13,024 bases of DNA from contig DAINSQ010000130.1 in assembly GCA_036741235.1 (NCBI GenBank), positions 1 through 13,024 on the forward strand. The letters run 5' to 3'. The position numbers and the translations under genes are program-made. Position 1 is the stretch's first letter. Each line of letters begins with the position of its first letter. Under the pieces are notes generated by a model. The model was not told the DNA's origin. It did no database searches and was given only the letters and a program-made list of their open reading frames with translations. This stretch comes from JABWBR01 sp036741235. Lineage in GTDB: Bacteria; Bacteroidota; Bacteroidia; Chitinophagales; Saprospiraceae. Positions 1 through 6,528 of the stretch are shown here, piece by piece.

Positions 1-2
1 TC

Positions 3-341
3 CAGGACGAAAGTATCTACTACGAAACCCTCAAACACACCGGCGAACTGCCGATCATCGGGGTAAATACCTTCCTGGGCAAAGACGGCTCGCCGACGCT
101 CGTGCCCGGAGAGGTGATCAGGGCCACTACCGAAGAAAAAGAAGCACAAATCCGCACTTTACAGCAATTGCACAAGGCGCAGGCCGACCAAAGCGCAGCG
201 ATGCTCCGCGAATTGCAGCACAAAGCCCTGGCCAACGGCAATATCTTCGAGCAACTCATGGAAACCGCCAAGTATTGCTCCCTGGGTCAAATTACGCATG
301 CCCTGTACCAGGTAGGCGGACAGTACCGGCGGAATATGTGA
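3..341 (+). CDS. icmF: Fused isobutyryl-CoA mutase (IcmF), C-terminal end, 5'-truncated by the window
   Basis: The last 112 residues of an adenosylcobalamin-dependent acyl-CoA mutase. The frame is open from base 3, so the gene starts outside the window; the GTG at 102 is an internal valine, not a start. The text TGELPIIGVNTFL followed by a charged helical stretch and a tail reading NIFEQLMETAKYCSLGQIT and ending GGQYRRNM matches what I know of the C-terminus of IcmF, in which the B12 domain, a MeaB-like GTPase chaperone and the substrate-binding mutase domain are fused. The family isomerises isobutyryl-CoA and n-butyryl-CoA, or related branched acyl-CoAs, in the cytoplasm. The catalytic and B12-binding parts lie upstream and cannot be checked. 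A stand-alone methylmalonyl-CoA mutase large subunit is the alternative, but the GQITHALYQVGGQYRRNM ending favours IcmF. The stop TGA is at 339-341. Confidence 0.82.
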   Translation, partial: QDESIYYETLKHTGELPIIGVNTFLGKDGSPTLVPGEVIRATTEEKEAQIRTLQQLHKAQADQSAAMLRELQHKALANGNIFEQLMETAKYCSLGQITHALYQVGGQYRRNM

Positions 342-360
342 TGAGATGGGTTGTTTTGGA

Positions 361-417
361 TTTTGCACACCTGGATATGCAGAATTTTTGTATTTTTGCA
401 TAAATGAATGTGCAAAA
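361..417. promoter_or_regulatory. Operator-like inverted repeats around the ATPase promoter and start codon
   Basis: TTTTGCA occurs at 361-367 and 394-400, and its reverse complement TGCAAAA at 411-417. The outer pair extends to a perfect 10-bp inverted repeat, ATTTTGCACA (360-369) against TGTGCAAAAT (409-418), with a 39-nt interval. The inner pair forms a 7-bp inverted repeat with a 10-nt interval. The right arm contains part of the ATG at 408. The arrangement is seen directly; operator function is inferred. Confidence 0.5.
391..398 (+). promoter_or_regulatory. Candidate Bacteroidota -7 element (TAnnTTTG) for the ATPase gene
   Basis: TATTTTTG fits the TAnnTTTG element of the Bacteroidota housekeeping sigma factor. 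The nearest upstream TTG (363-365) is 25 nt away, longer than the usual 19-21, so the -33 part is weak. Transcription would begin only a few bases before the ATG at 408, implying a very short or leaderless mRNA. Confidence 0.4.
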
Positions 418-1610
418 TGTACAATCTCCTCGCAAAATCAGAACAGTTAGTCAGGCACACCGCTACGCAGTATAGCCGTTATCTATATACTACTGTCAGG
501 TGGGATAATCGACTTATCGGCATAAAAGGCGCGCGTGGCACAGGAAAAACAACCCTTTTGCTACAGCGGCTGAAATCGCTGCAACTACCCGCTACAAAAG
601 CCGCTTATTTTTCGCTGGACGATATTTTTTTTACCCAAAACCTGTTTGCAGACGTAGCGGAACAATTTTACCGCGAAGGCGGAAAGATGCTGTTCCTGGA
701 TGAAGTACACAAATACCCCGGATGGGCGCGGGAAATCAAAAACCTGTATGATTTTTTCCCCGATTTGCAAGTAGTCTTTACTGGGTCTTCAATCATAGAC
801 CTGGCCAAAGAAGAAGGAGATTTAAGCCGAAGGGCGCTGATGTACGAACTACAGGGGCTGTCCTTTCGCGAATACCTTGGGTTAAGCGGCATAGTAAATA
901 TTGAATCGTTGTCGCTACAAGACCTGATCCACAGCACCACCGCCATCCGCGATGTATTCCCCGCCGATTTTCGGCCATTAGCGCATTTTCGGACTTATTT
1001 GTCTCAGGGCTATTACCCGTTTTTTAGGGAAGACCCTGAGGGTTTTCACCAGCGGTTGGCGCAGATGGTACGGGTTGTCGTTGAATACGACATGGCTGCA
1101 CTTAAAGGATTTGACCCCCGCAATGCGCGCAAATTATTGCAATTGCTTTTTATTCTCTCCGCCAATGTGCCTTACAAACCCAATCTCACCCAATTGGCGC
1201 AGAAAGCGGACGTACATCGAAACACTATCCTCAATTACCTCGTATATCTCGAAAATGCGCGATTGATCAGGTTGCTGCAGGCATCCGGGGCGGGGCTTTC
1301 TCTTTTGCAAAAACCGGAAAAAGTATACCTCAACAACACCAACCTGGCTTATGCATTATCGGGCGAACCGCCCAATACCGGCAATTTGCGGGAGACCTTC
1401 TTTTTCAGCCAAATGCAAAGTTTATTTACCGTAACCGCCCCCAGTCAAGGCGATTTTTTGGTAGATAATCAGTATTTATTTGAAATTGGCGGCAAGCAAA
1501 AAACATACGATCAAATTGCCGGGCATCCCAATAGCTATGTAGTCCGCGACGATTTGGAATATCCGGTTGGCAAGTTTTTTCCTTTGTGGGTTTTTGGGTG
1601 TTTGTATTGA
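408..1610 (+). CDS. AAA family ATPase with DUF4143-type C-terminus (COG1373 family)
   Basis: A 400-residue cytoplasmic P-loop ATPase. Walker A is GARGTGKT at residues 41-48, Walker B is MLFLDEVH at 94-101, and a sensor-1-like VVFTGSS lies near 122-128. Around residues 258-290 a winged-helix-like segment (NLTQLAQKADVHRNTILNYL) is followed by ENARLIRLL, and the C-terminus has FLVDNQYLFEIGGKQKT. This last part resembles the restriction-endonuclease-like fold of DUF4143, in which a D...E-x-x-K pattern is often kept (here D, then EIGGK). This domain order is typical of COG1373 ATPases, abundant in Bacteroidota and without a well-settled role. The ATG at 408 is used; a second in-frame ATG at 417 would remove only three residues. 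The gene is convergent with the next one, 19 nt apart, and unrelated to the mutase 66 nt upstream. The inverted repeats over its promoter suggest autoregulation (inferred). Confidence 0.85.
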   Translation: MCKMYNLLAKSEQLVRHTATQYSRYLYTTVRWDNRLIGIKGARGTGKTTLLLQRLKSLQLPATKAAYFSLDDIFFTQNLFADVAEQFYREGGKMLFLDEVHKYPGWAREIKNLYDFFPDLQVVFTGSSIIDLAKEEGDLSRRALMYELQGLSFREYLGLSGIVNIESLSLQDLIHSTTAIRDVFPADFRPLAHFRTYLSQGYYPFFREDPEGFHQRLAQMVRVVVEYDMAALKGFDPRNARKLLQLLFILSANVPYKPNLTQLAQKADVHRNTILNYLVYLENARLIRLLQASGAGLSLLQKPEKVYLNNTNLAYALSGEPPNTGNLRETFFFSQMQSLFTVTAPSQGDFLVDNQYLFEIGGKQKTYDQIAGHPNSYVVRDDLEYPVGKFFPLWVFGCLY

Positions 1611-1629
1611 ATTTTGTAGGTAATAAAAC

Positions 1630-3120
1630 TTAGTTTTTTCCCACCCGCGCCAACCCCGCCTTAGCCTGCTGATGCAGACTGGTTTTGTATTCATCGGGCT
1701 CCATGCCCAGGCAGCGGTTGAAGCTGTTGCGCGCCTGCTTTTTATCGCCTTTAACTTCATACACCAGCCCCATCTGCAGGGCGGCGTTGCAGGCAAAGAA
1801 GTAGCGTTCCTGGCTGCCTTCATTCACCGTTTGCCAGTAATAGCCCAGGGCTTCGTCGTAGCGGTGAAGTCCGTGCAAAATTCGCCCGAGCCGGTAGGAA
1901 TACTCCAGCCGGTGGTGCTTATCTTTATAATCGCCTGCTTTTTTGGTTTGCAATAACGACAAGGCCTGTGAATAATACGCGCCGTCAAACAGCAGTCTGG
2001 CCTTGAGCAGCGTAATATCGGGCGCCAGCCCCGACTGTGCTTCGCGCAGGGCGCTGCGGTCGCCGCCGGCCTCGTCCAGGCCGCGCTGGATGCAATAGCG
2101 GATATTTTTGCGGTAGCCTTCCGGCCTGTTGTTGATAAGCTCGCTCCAGGCTATCTTTTGGTAGGCTTCTTTGATATAATGCCTTCCTCTGAACTTACTC
2201 AAAAAGCGTTGAAAATGGGGCGCCGCGTCTTTGTCGAGCCGGCGCAGTTTGGCCAGTCCGAGCATATAATCGAGAAAAGGGAAAGCGATGAATTGAGGGC
2301 CTACGGGCCGTTTTTCAAGCAGCGCCACGGCTTTGTCCGTGCGGCCGGTGCGCAGGGCCACGTGGGCTGCCACAAAGCAATGCAGCGGGTTGGCGCCGGG
2401 TTGCAGTGCGGCATTATTGACGGCATCCCAGGCTTCGTCGCCCTTGTTGTCGAGGTGCAGCAGCAGCAGGGCATAAAGGCCCCTCGCTTCTTCGCGAAAT
2501 ACGAAGTCGTTGCGCTCGGCGTAGTTCAATACCGTTTCCAGTTCTTTGCGGCCTTGTTCGATCGTGCCGCTGAGACTGCTGAGCAATTGAAGGCCCCACT
2601 TGTATTGGTCGGGCACGGTGCCCACAGCGGCGTGGAGGATGCCCAGGTCTTTTTGGTTGGGCATAAAATTGGGATAGAGTTTGCGGTTTTTCTCCAGCAA
2701 TTTGGCGGCCTTGTTTACCTCCGAAAAACCGCTGATATATTCGCCAAAGCGAAAACGCAGCAGGGCCCAATGCAGCCGGATATCGGCCTGAATAAACAAA
2801 TGCCAGGGCGAGTCGCTGGGGCCGTCATCGAGTATTGACAAGCGGCGGTCCTTGTTGCCCTTCAGGCGCGACATAGTAGCTGCGTCTTCTCCGATATAAA
2901 TCGTAAAAAAATCGATGTAATCTTCGATATGGTGCGCCACCAGGTTGCCGGGTTCCTGCTTTTTCAGCTTGGCAATCGCCTGGCGCGCTTCTTTCATGCG
3001 AAGGCTGATGGCTTTGTCGTAGGCATCCCGCGCCAGTGGGGAATAGGCGTAGTGGTTGCCGGCAAAACCGCTGTTTTGGAAGCATAATATAATGGCTATC
3101 AACAAAAACTTAATGCGCAT
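1630..3120 (-). CDS. Secreted tetratricopeptide-repeat protein, function unknown
   Basis: A 496-residue protein starting MRIKFLLIAIILCFQNSGFAG, a clear Sec signal peptide with likely cleavage after about residue 20, so the product is probably periplasmic. The rest is almost entirely helical with TPR-like pairs. The clearest are near residues 395-490 (YSYRLGRILHGLHRYDEALGY, then ALQMGLVYEVKGDKKQARN and a terminal LHQQAKAGLARVGKN). The middle segment around GTVPDQYKWGLQLLSSLSG followed by IEQGRKEL recalls the IML2/TTC39-type layout, though I hold this weakly. No catalytic motif is visible, so a scaffold or protein-interaction role is the most that can be inferred. Its own promoter lies about 145 bases upstream. 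It is convergent with the ATPase gene and divergent from the secreted cassette, so it has no operon partner here. Base composition is GC-rich like the helicase and receptor genes and unlike the cassette next to it. Confidence 0.8.
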   Translation of the reverse strand: MRIKFLLIAIILCFQNSGFAGNHYAYSPLARDAYDKAISLRMKEARQAIAKLKKQEPGNLVAHHIEDYIDFFTIYIGEDAATMSRLKGNKDRRLSILDDGPSDSPWHLFIQADIRLHWALLRFRFGEYISGFSEVNKAAKLLEKNRKLYPNFMPNQKDLGILHAAVGTVPDQYKWGLQLLSSLSGTIEQGRKELETVLNYAERNDFVFREEARGLYALLLLHLDNKGDEAWDAVNNAALQPGANPLHCFVAAHVALRTGRTDKAVALLEKRPVGPQFIAFPFLDYMLGLAKLRRLDKDAAPHFQRFLSKFRGRHYIKEAYQKIAWSELINNRPEGYRKNIRYCIQRGLDEAGGDRSALREAQSGLAPDITLLKARLLFDGAYYSQALSLLQTKKAGDYKDKHHRLEYSYRLGRILHGLHRYDEALGYYWQTVNEGSQERYFFACNAALQMGLVYEVKGDKKQARNSFNRCLGMEPDEYKTSLHQQAKAGLARVGKN

Positions 3121-3262
3121 AGCGATATTTTGGAAGAACCTGGAGTTTATGAGGTAATAGGCTTATTCGTTAAGAGAAGCCGGAAGGGGTATTTTTGACG
3201 TTGGATGTTTTTCTTTGATTTTTATAGATTTAATGGGGTATGTTCTCTAAACTTAATCGGTG

Positions 3263-3294
3263 CAAAATTATTATTCGGCAAAAAAAAGTAACAA
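3263..3294 (-). promoter_or_regulatory. Promoter for the secreted TPR gene
   Basis: On the minus strand, TTG (3294-3292), a 21-nt spacer, then TAATTTTG (3270-3263) matches the Bacteroidota TTG-N19-21-TAnnTTTG pattern. The implied 5' leader is roughly 135 nt. It lies back to back with the + strand promoter at 3310-3340. Confidence 0.6.
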
Positions 3295-3309
3295 TATCTG
3301 ATGAAGGTA

Positions 3310-3340
3310 TTGACTTGCAAGATAAATACCATTAATTTTG
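3310..3340 (+). promoter_or_regulatory. Promoter for the secreted cassette 3476-6375
   Basis: TTG (3310-3312), a 20-nt spacer, then TAATTTTG (3333-3340) is an exact fit to the Bacteroidota promoter pattern. The start would be near 3345, giving a leader of about 130 nt before the ATG at 3476. I found no further TAnnTTTG before 3698 or 5446, consistent with one transcript for all three genes. Confidence 0.6.
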
Positions 3341-3475
3341 CCATGTATTTTGTTAATCGATAAAATAAACAATCAACATCTAATTTTTGATATAATTATA
3401 AGCAAACAACAAATACGCGCATCATTTATTTTTATATTGTGAAATTTAATATTTATCACCTCCAAAAACATCAAG

Positions 3476-3670
3476 ATGAATATGCACCCCAAGACCATAT
3501 TCTTAGTTGCTTTCCTCGTATTTATTGCCAAAAACTTATCCTCACAGGAAAGGGACGGCCAAGGTACTCAGTTCAATAACGAAAGTATCCTTCGCAATCA
3601 GGTTGTGCTACCCTTTATTTTTTTCGGTAACAAAGCAATCGTTCCAATCTATCTCGTTTGCGAGCTATAA
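3476..3670 (+). CDS. Small signal-peptide ORF, hypothetical (possibly a gene remnant)
   Basis: A 64-residue reading frame starting MNMHPKTIFLVAFLVFIAKN, then LSSQERDGQGTQFNNES. The positively charged start, hydrophobic core and SSQ just before a polar stretch look like a Sec signal peptide followed by a short mature part of about 40 residues. The last third (VVLPFIFFGNKAIVPIYLVC) becomes hydrophobic again and does not look like a normal mature end. It follows the promoter at 3310-3340 and ends 27 nt before the metalloprotease. Either it is a real small exported peptide at the head of the cassette, or it is the 5' end of a larger secreted protein whose remainder was lost. Adjacent frames give no convincing continuation, so a simple single frameshift is not supported. 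I do not recognise a family. Confidence 0.4.
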   Translation: MNMHPKTIFLVAFLVFIAKNLSSQERDGQGTQFNNESILRNQVVLPFIFFGNKAIVPIYLVCEL

Positions 3671-3697
3671 ATACTTCTTCATTAAAAATAGAGCTAT

Positions 3698-5440
3698 ATG
3701 AAAAATGTACAGCTATTTACCGCATTCTTGGCCTTTACCTATGCTATGATTGTTAGTCCTTCTTCTCTTTTTTCTCAAAATGCACCCGTAACTTGTGGAA
3801 CACCGGAACCGACATCGCCTCCCGAACCGCTACTGGAGAAAAATCATTGTTTTGATGTTGGGTTGATCCAACAAACTTGTACAAAAGTTTGGATTAGAGT
3901 CAACGTACACTTCTTTTTGGATGATAACTGCAATGGTACGCTTGATCCTTTAGGAATAGAAAATATTCCGATTGAAAAAGCTTACGAAGTTGCTGAAGAC
4001 TGGGTAAACCGTGCAAATACACAACTTGGGCCTGATATGTATAAACAATGGGCGCAAATTCCACTATGGGGTATAAATCAGGAAAAACCTGTGCAATGCA
4101 TACCCATTCGATACGCTTTGTCGGGGGTATATATTCATTGCAATACACAGGCGCTCAACACGTCGGGACTTCAGGTGGCATGGTTTAGAGATAATTTCGG
4201 TATAAATATCACTTCGGAGTTTAACGCTTTTCTCGTCGAATTGCCGGCAATTGCCTCCCAAAATCCGAGCGGGGCAGCTGATGGATATGGCGGTACATCC
4301 TTCACTTCAGAGATTTTCACTCGCAGTAATATTAATCACGAGATGGGACATGTATTGACTTTACGCCATACATTCGACTTGGATGATTATTGTGATGATA
4401 CACCCAACATTATATATAGGATAGACTACAACTGTGACGGAGATGTAACAGATAATTGGACACTTGCAGGCGGTTTGAGTGAATTGGAGGTTCATCGTGG
4501 TATCTGGTGTCACCCCGACGATGTCAATTGTGGCTTGTCTTCTCAAATTACGAGCCCCTTGGATTACGATGGAGATGGAATAATCAACTACCAAAACCCG
4601 TGCAACCCGCAACAAAGTGAATTACCTCCGGGATCAAGTCTTCAGGGCTGCCTGCCTGAGCCGGGATGTAGTTGGGATTATCATACTAATAATATAATGC
4701 ACTATTCACAGTACACCGACTGCTGCGGCGCTTTTACTGAAAACCAGATAACCCGCATGCTGGAGTATTTGAGTACGCCCGAAGGCTGTTTATACAAAGA
4801 GGTTATCACTGATGATATCTGCCTTCCTCCGATGTCGAATTTGCATATTCTGCCCAATGAATCGGTCGACGACGACTGCGCGTTTTGCTTTCAAATAGGC
4901 GCAAGTATGCATGATGCGTATTATAAACTGGAATTCTTCACCGTTTCGGATGCCTTGCAATATAGCACAGGTTGGGTAACGGGGCCTGCGCTGAAATACT
5001 GCATATCTCGTTCTGTAAAATACGCCACAGAGTACCGGCATGGTTTTGTGCCTGGTGTGTCCTATAAAGCTGTGCTTACAGTAGAAAATGTGTGTGGGGA
5101 AGAATCCAGCGAGGCGCTCACATTTACACTGCCGCCCCTGCCGGCACATGGTTGCGTGGTAGAGCCTACATCAGAAATAGCAATTGACAATTTGTATCCC
5201 AATCCTTTCGTCGATATGATCAGTATGGATTATAGCGCGGAAAGGACAGGATACCTGAATATTTGGCTGGTTGCACAGAACAGCGGAGTGGCGGATATTT
5301 ATTTAGGCAGTGAATATGTGAATGCCGCAGGTACATACTCAAAGACTTTATTTCCCCCTTCAAGCATTCCATCTGGGTTGTACTATTTGGCTCTCGATTT
5401 CGATGGGCTGGTCGTTAGCAACTCAATCATAAAAAATTAA
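3698..5440 (+). CDS. M43-like (pappalysin/cytophagalysin) zinc metalloprotease with T9SS sorting domain
   Basis: A 580-residue secreted protein. The signal peptide spans about residues 1-27 (MKNVQLFTAFLAFTYAMIVS, ending near LFSQ). The catalytic core carries HEMGHVLTLRHTF: zinc ligands H214, H218 and H224, with general base E215. Next comes the M43-like CDDTP (232-236). A Met-turn-like NNIMHYSQYTDCCGAFTENQ (331-350) precedes ITRML, the usual order in M43 metzincins. The consensus is HExxHxxGxxH; here the glycine position holds T221. Between the active-site helix and the Met-turn are Asp-rich segments (DYNCDGDVTDN, 243-253; DYDGDGIINYQN, 289-300) that look calcium-binding. Many cysteines suggest disulfides. 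Residues 376-480 look like a fibronectin-type beta domain, and 499-580 (LYPNPF to SNSIIKN) is a T9SS type A tail, so the product should reach the cell surface or medium. The following gene starts 5 nt after its stop. Substrate is unknown. Confidence 0.85.
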   Translation: MKNVQLFTAFLAFTYAMIVSPSSLFSQNAPVTCGTPEPTSPPEPLLEKNHCFDVGLIQQTCTKVWIRVNVHFFLDDNCNGTLDPLGIENIPIEKAYEVAEDWVNRANTQLGPDMYKQWAQIPLWGINQEKPVQCIPIRYALSGVYIHCNTQALNTSGLQVAWFRDNFGINITSEFNAFLVELPAIASQNPSGAADGYGGTSFTSEIFTRSNINHEMGHVLTLRHTFDLDDYCDDTPNIIYRIDYNCDGDVTDNWTLAGGLSELEVHRGIWCHPDDVNCGLSSQITSPLDYDGDGIINYQNPCNPQQSELPPGSSLQGCLPEPGCSWDYHTNNIMHYSQYTDCCGAFTENQITRMLEYLSTPEGCLYKEVITDDICLPPMSNLHILPNESVDDDCAFCFQIGASMHDAYYKLEFFTVSDALQYSTGWVTGPALKYCISRSVKYATEYRHGFVPGVSYKAVLTVENVCGEESSEALTFTLPPLPAHGCVVEPTSEIAIDNLYPNPFVDMISMDYSAERTGYLNIWLVAQNSGVADIYLGSEYVNAAGTYSKTLFPPSSIPSGLYYLALDFDGLVVSNSIIKN

Positions 5441-5445
5441 GCGCC

Positions 5446-6375
5446 ATGAAAATTCCAATACAATTGGGGCTGGTTATCGCCCTGATATTTAGCGTACCAG
5501 ACACGCTACAGGCACAACTCACGCCTTATTTTGAAATGAGTTTGTATTTCGAAGATGCCATAGGCAACCGCGATACTGTCATTTTTGGTTATGATATCAA
5601 CGCCAGCTCCGATATCGACCCGGAATGGGGCGAGGTAGAGCTAACTACGCCTTTTGATTCTGTTTTCGAGGTTAAAATTGGCTCATTTGATTATTTTTAT
5701 AAAAATAAATTAACTAAGCGATTAATACAAGATACAGAGATAGTTGTAAATGATTCCTCTTGTTACATCGGTTCAACTGGGATAATTTATGTTTATGCCA
5801 TTCATTACCCCATAAAAGTAAATTGGGATAAGAACCTATTGCTCAACAATGAGTGCTTCCGGGGTGCATTTATCGTAAATCATATTACTGATGAATTGGC
5901 CGGCCCTATCTCTCCTGACGAGATACCTCCGTTGTATTATTGTATGGCAGCGGTAGATAGCGGTTACTTTGATTTCACAGAAGAACCCTCTCCTGAGCAA
6001 ATCAGGGTATACATTAATAAAGAAGTAGAAGGATTGGGCATTATGCCTATTCCAGGTCTTAGACTCATAGTAAACCCCTATTGGGCCTACACCCCCTGTT
6101 ATTGGGTAACGGAAACTGAAAATACCTGGCATGTTGATGGAATAGCCATATACCCCAATCCTGTCAGCGGGTATTTCAAGTTATCTGATTTATCGGGTGG
6201 CGGTATTATGGGGCCATTGTTCATCTATGACTCCACCGGTCGGACAGTCAAATATCTTACGGCTGTCGAATCGGAACAAATAATAGATGTGAGCGAGCTT
6301 CCGGAAGGGTGGTATCATGTAGCTGTTCATATTGAGAACAACCGAATATGGCGGGGGGCGTTTGTCAAGCGATAG
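5446..6375 (+). CDS. T9SS-exported protein of unknown function
   Basis: A 309-residue protein I do not recognise beyond its ends. Residues 1-24 (MKIPIQLGLVIALIFSVPDT, then LQAQ) form a signal peptide. Residues about 233-309 form a T9SS type A C-terminal domain: IAIYPNPVSGYFKLSDLSGG, LFIYDSTGRTVK, LPEGWYHVAVH, and the ending GAFVKR. The mature body of about 205 residues is rich in aromatic and acidic residues, with predicted beta character and four cysteines (106, 137, 166, 218). The stretch ISPDEIPPLYYCMAAVDSGY is distinctive but matches no motif known to me. No catalytic signature is visible. It starts 5 nt after the metalloprotease stop and shares its lower GC content, so the two are almost certainly co-transcribed and exported by the same route. 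It may be a binding partner, substrate, inhibitor or adhesin (inferred only). Confidence 0.75.
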   Translation: MKIPIQLGLVIALIFSVPDTLQAQLTPYFEMSLYFEDAIGNRDTVIFGYDINASSDIDPEWGEVELTTPFDSVFEVKIGSFDYFYKNKLTKRLIQDTEIVVNDSSCYIGSTGIIYVYAIHYPIKVNWDKNLLLNNECFRGAFIVNHITDELAGPISPDEIPPLYYCMAAVDSGYFDFTEEPSPEQIRVYINKEVEGLGIMPIPGLRLIVNPYWAYTPCYWVTETENTWHVDGIAIYPNPVSGYFKLSDLSGGGIMGPLFIYDSTGRTVKYLTAVESEQIIDVSELPEGWYHVAVHIENNRIWRGAFVKR

Positions 6376-6458
6376 TTGGCGTTTTGGAGCGACTTTGCGG
6401 CCAGGCAAGTGCCTCCGAAAGCTGTGATTAAACCCAGTATGAGGATGAGAATACGCAT
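6327..6458 (-). pseudogene. Possible remnant: 43-codon ORF with a hydrophobic leader
   Basis: Too short for routine ORF calling. On the minus strand the frame from ATG 6458 reads MRILILILGLITAFGGTCLA, then AKSLQNANYR and a poor tail, to a TGA at 6329-6327. The first 22 residues look like a signal peptide, and TCLA at its end could be a weak lipobox-like site. The second half overlaps the 3' end of the 5446-6375 gene in antisense. It starts four bases beyond the 7-nt-unit palindrome and lies downstream of the helicase in the same direction. It may be the surviving 5' end of a gene cut when the secreted cassette arrived. Chance is a serious alternative. Confidence 0.25.
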
Positions 6459-6462
6459 GAGG

Positions 6463-6522
6463 GTTGTCGGTTGTCAGTTATCGGTTTCAGAAACAGACAA
6501 CCGATAACCGACAACCGACAAC
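6463..6522. repeat. Intergenic palindrome made of 7-nt tandem units
   Basis: Arms 6463-6486 and 6499-6522 are 24 nt each, complementary with one mismatch, around a 12-nt loop (6487-6498). Each arm is built from heptads: GTTGTCG, GTTGTCA, GTTATCG, GTT on the left, and GTTGTCG, GTTGTCG, GTTATCG, GTT on the reverse complement of the right. It sits between convergent genes. There is no T-tract on either side, so it is not a canonical intrinsic terminator, although the stem could stall polymerase or protect transcript ends. Confidence 0.8.
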
Positions 6523-6528
6523 AAAATA

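Larger units (their letters stand above)
3121..3475. other. AT-rich divergent intergenic region
   Basis: 355 nt without a gene, markedly AT-rich compared with the TPR gene. It holds two back-to-back promoter matches (3263-3294 on minus, 3310-3340 on plus) separated by 15 nt. I see no hairpin, RNA gene or conserved repeat in the remainder, and no Shine-Dalgarno before 3476. Confidence 0.6.

Noticed and set aside
408..1610. ATPase as a phage-defence or toxin-antitoxin component
   Set aside because: No partner gene, nuclease effector or defence neighbour is present; the family is widespread and single here.
1625..1637. Short AAAAC-TTA-GTTTT inverted repeat between convergent genes
   Set aside because: Only 5 A/T-rich pairs, overlapping the end of the TPR gene; too weak to call a terminator.
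2158..2838. A 226-codon + strand frame
   Set aside because: Antisense to the TPR gene, with no recognisable features.
3507..3701. Overlapping 64-codon + strand frame beside the mini-ORF
   Set aside because: No signal peptide, no motif; it does not continue the mini-ORF as a frameshifted homologous sequence would.
6463..6522. Palindrome as a standard rho-independent terminator
   Set aside because: No T-tract on either strand and the stem is not GC-rich at its base.
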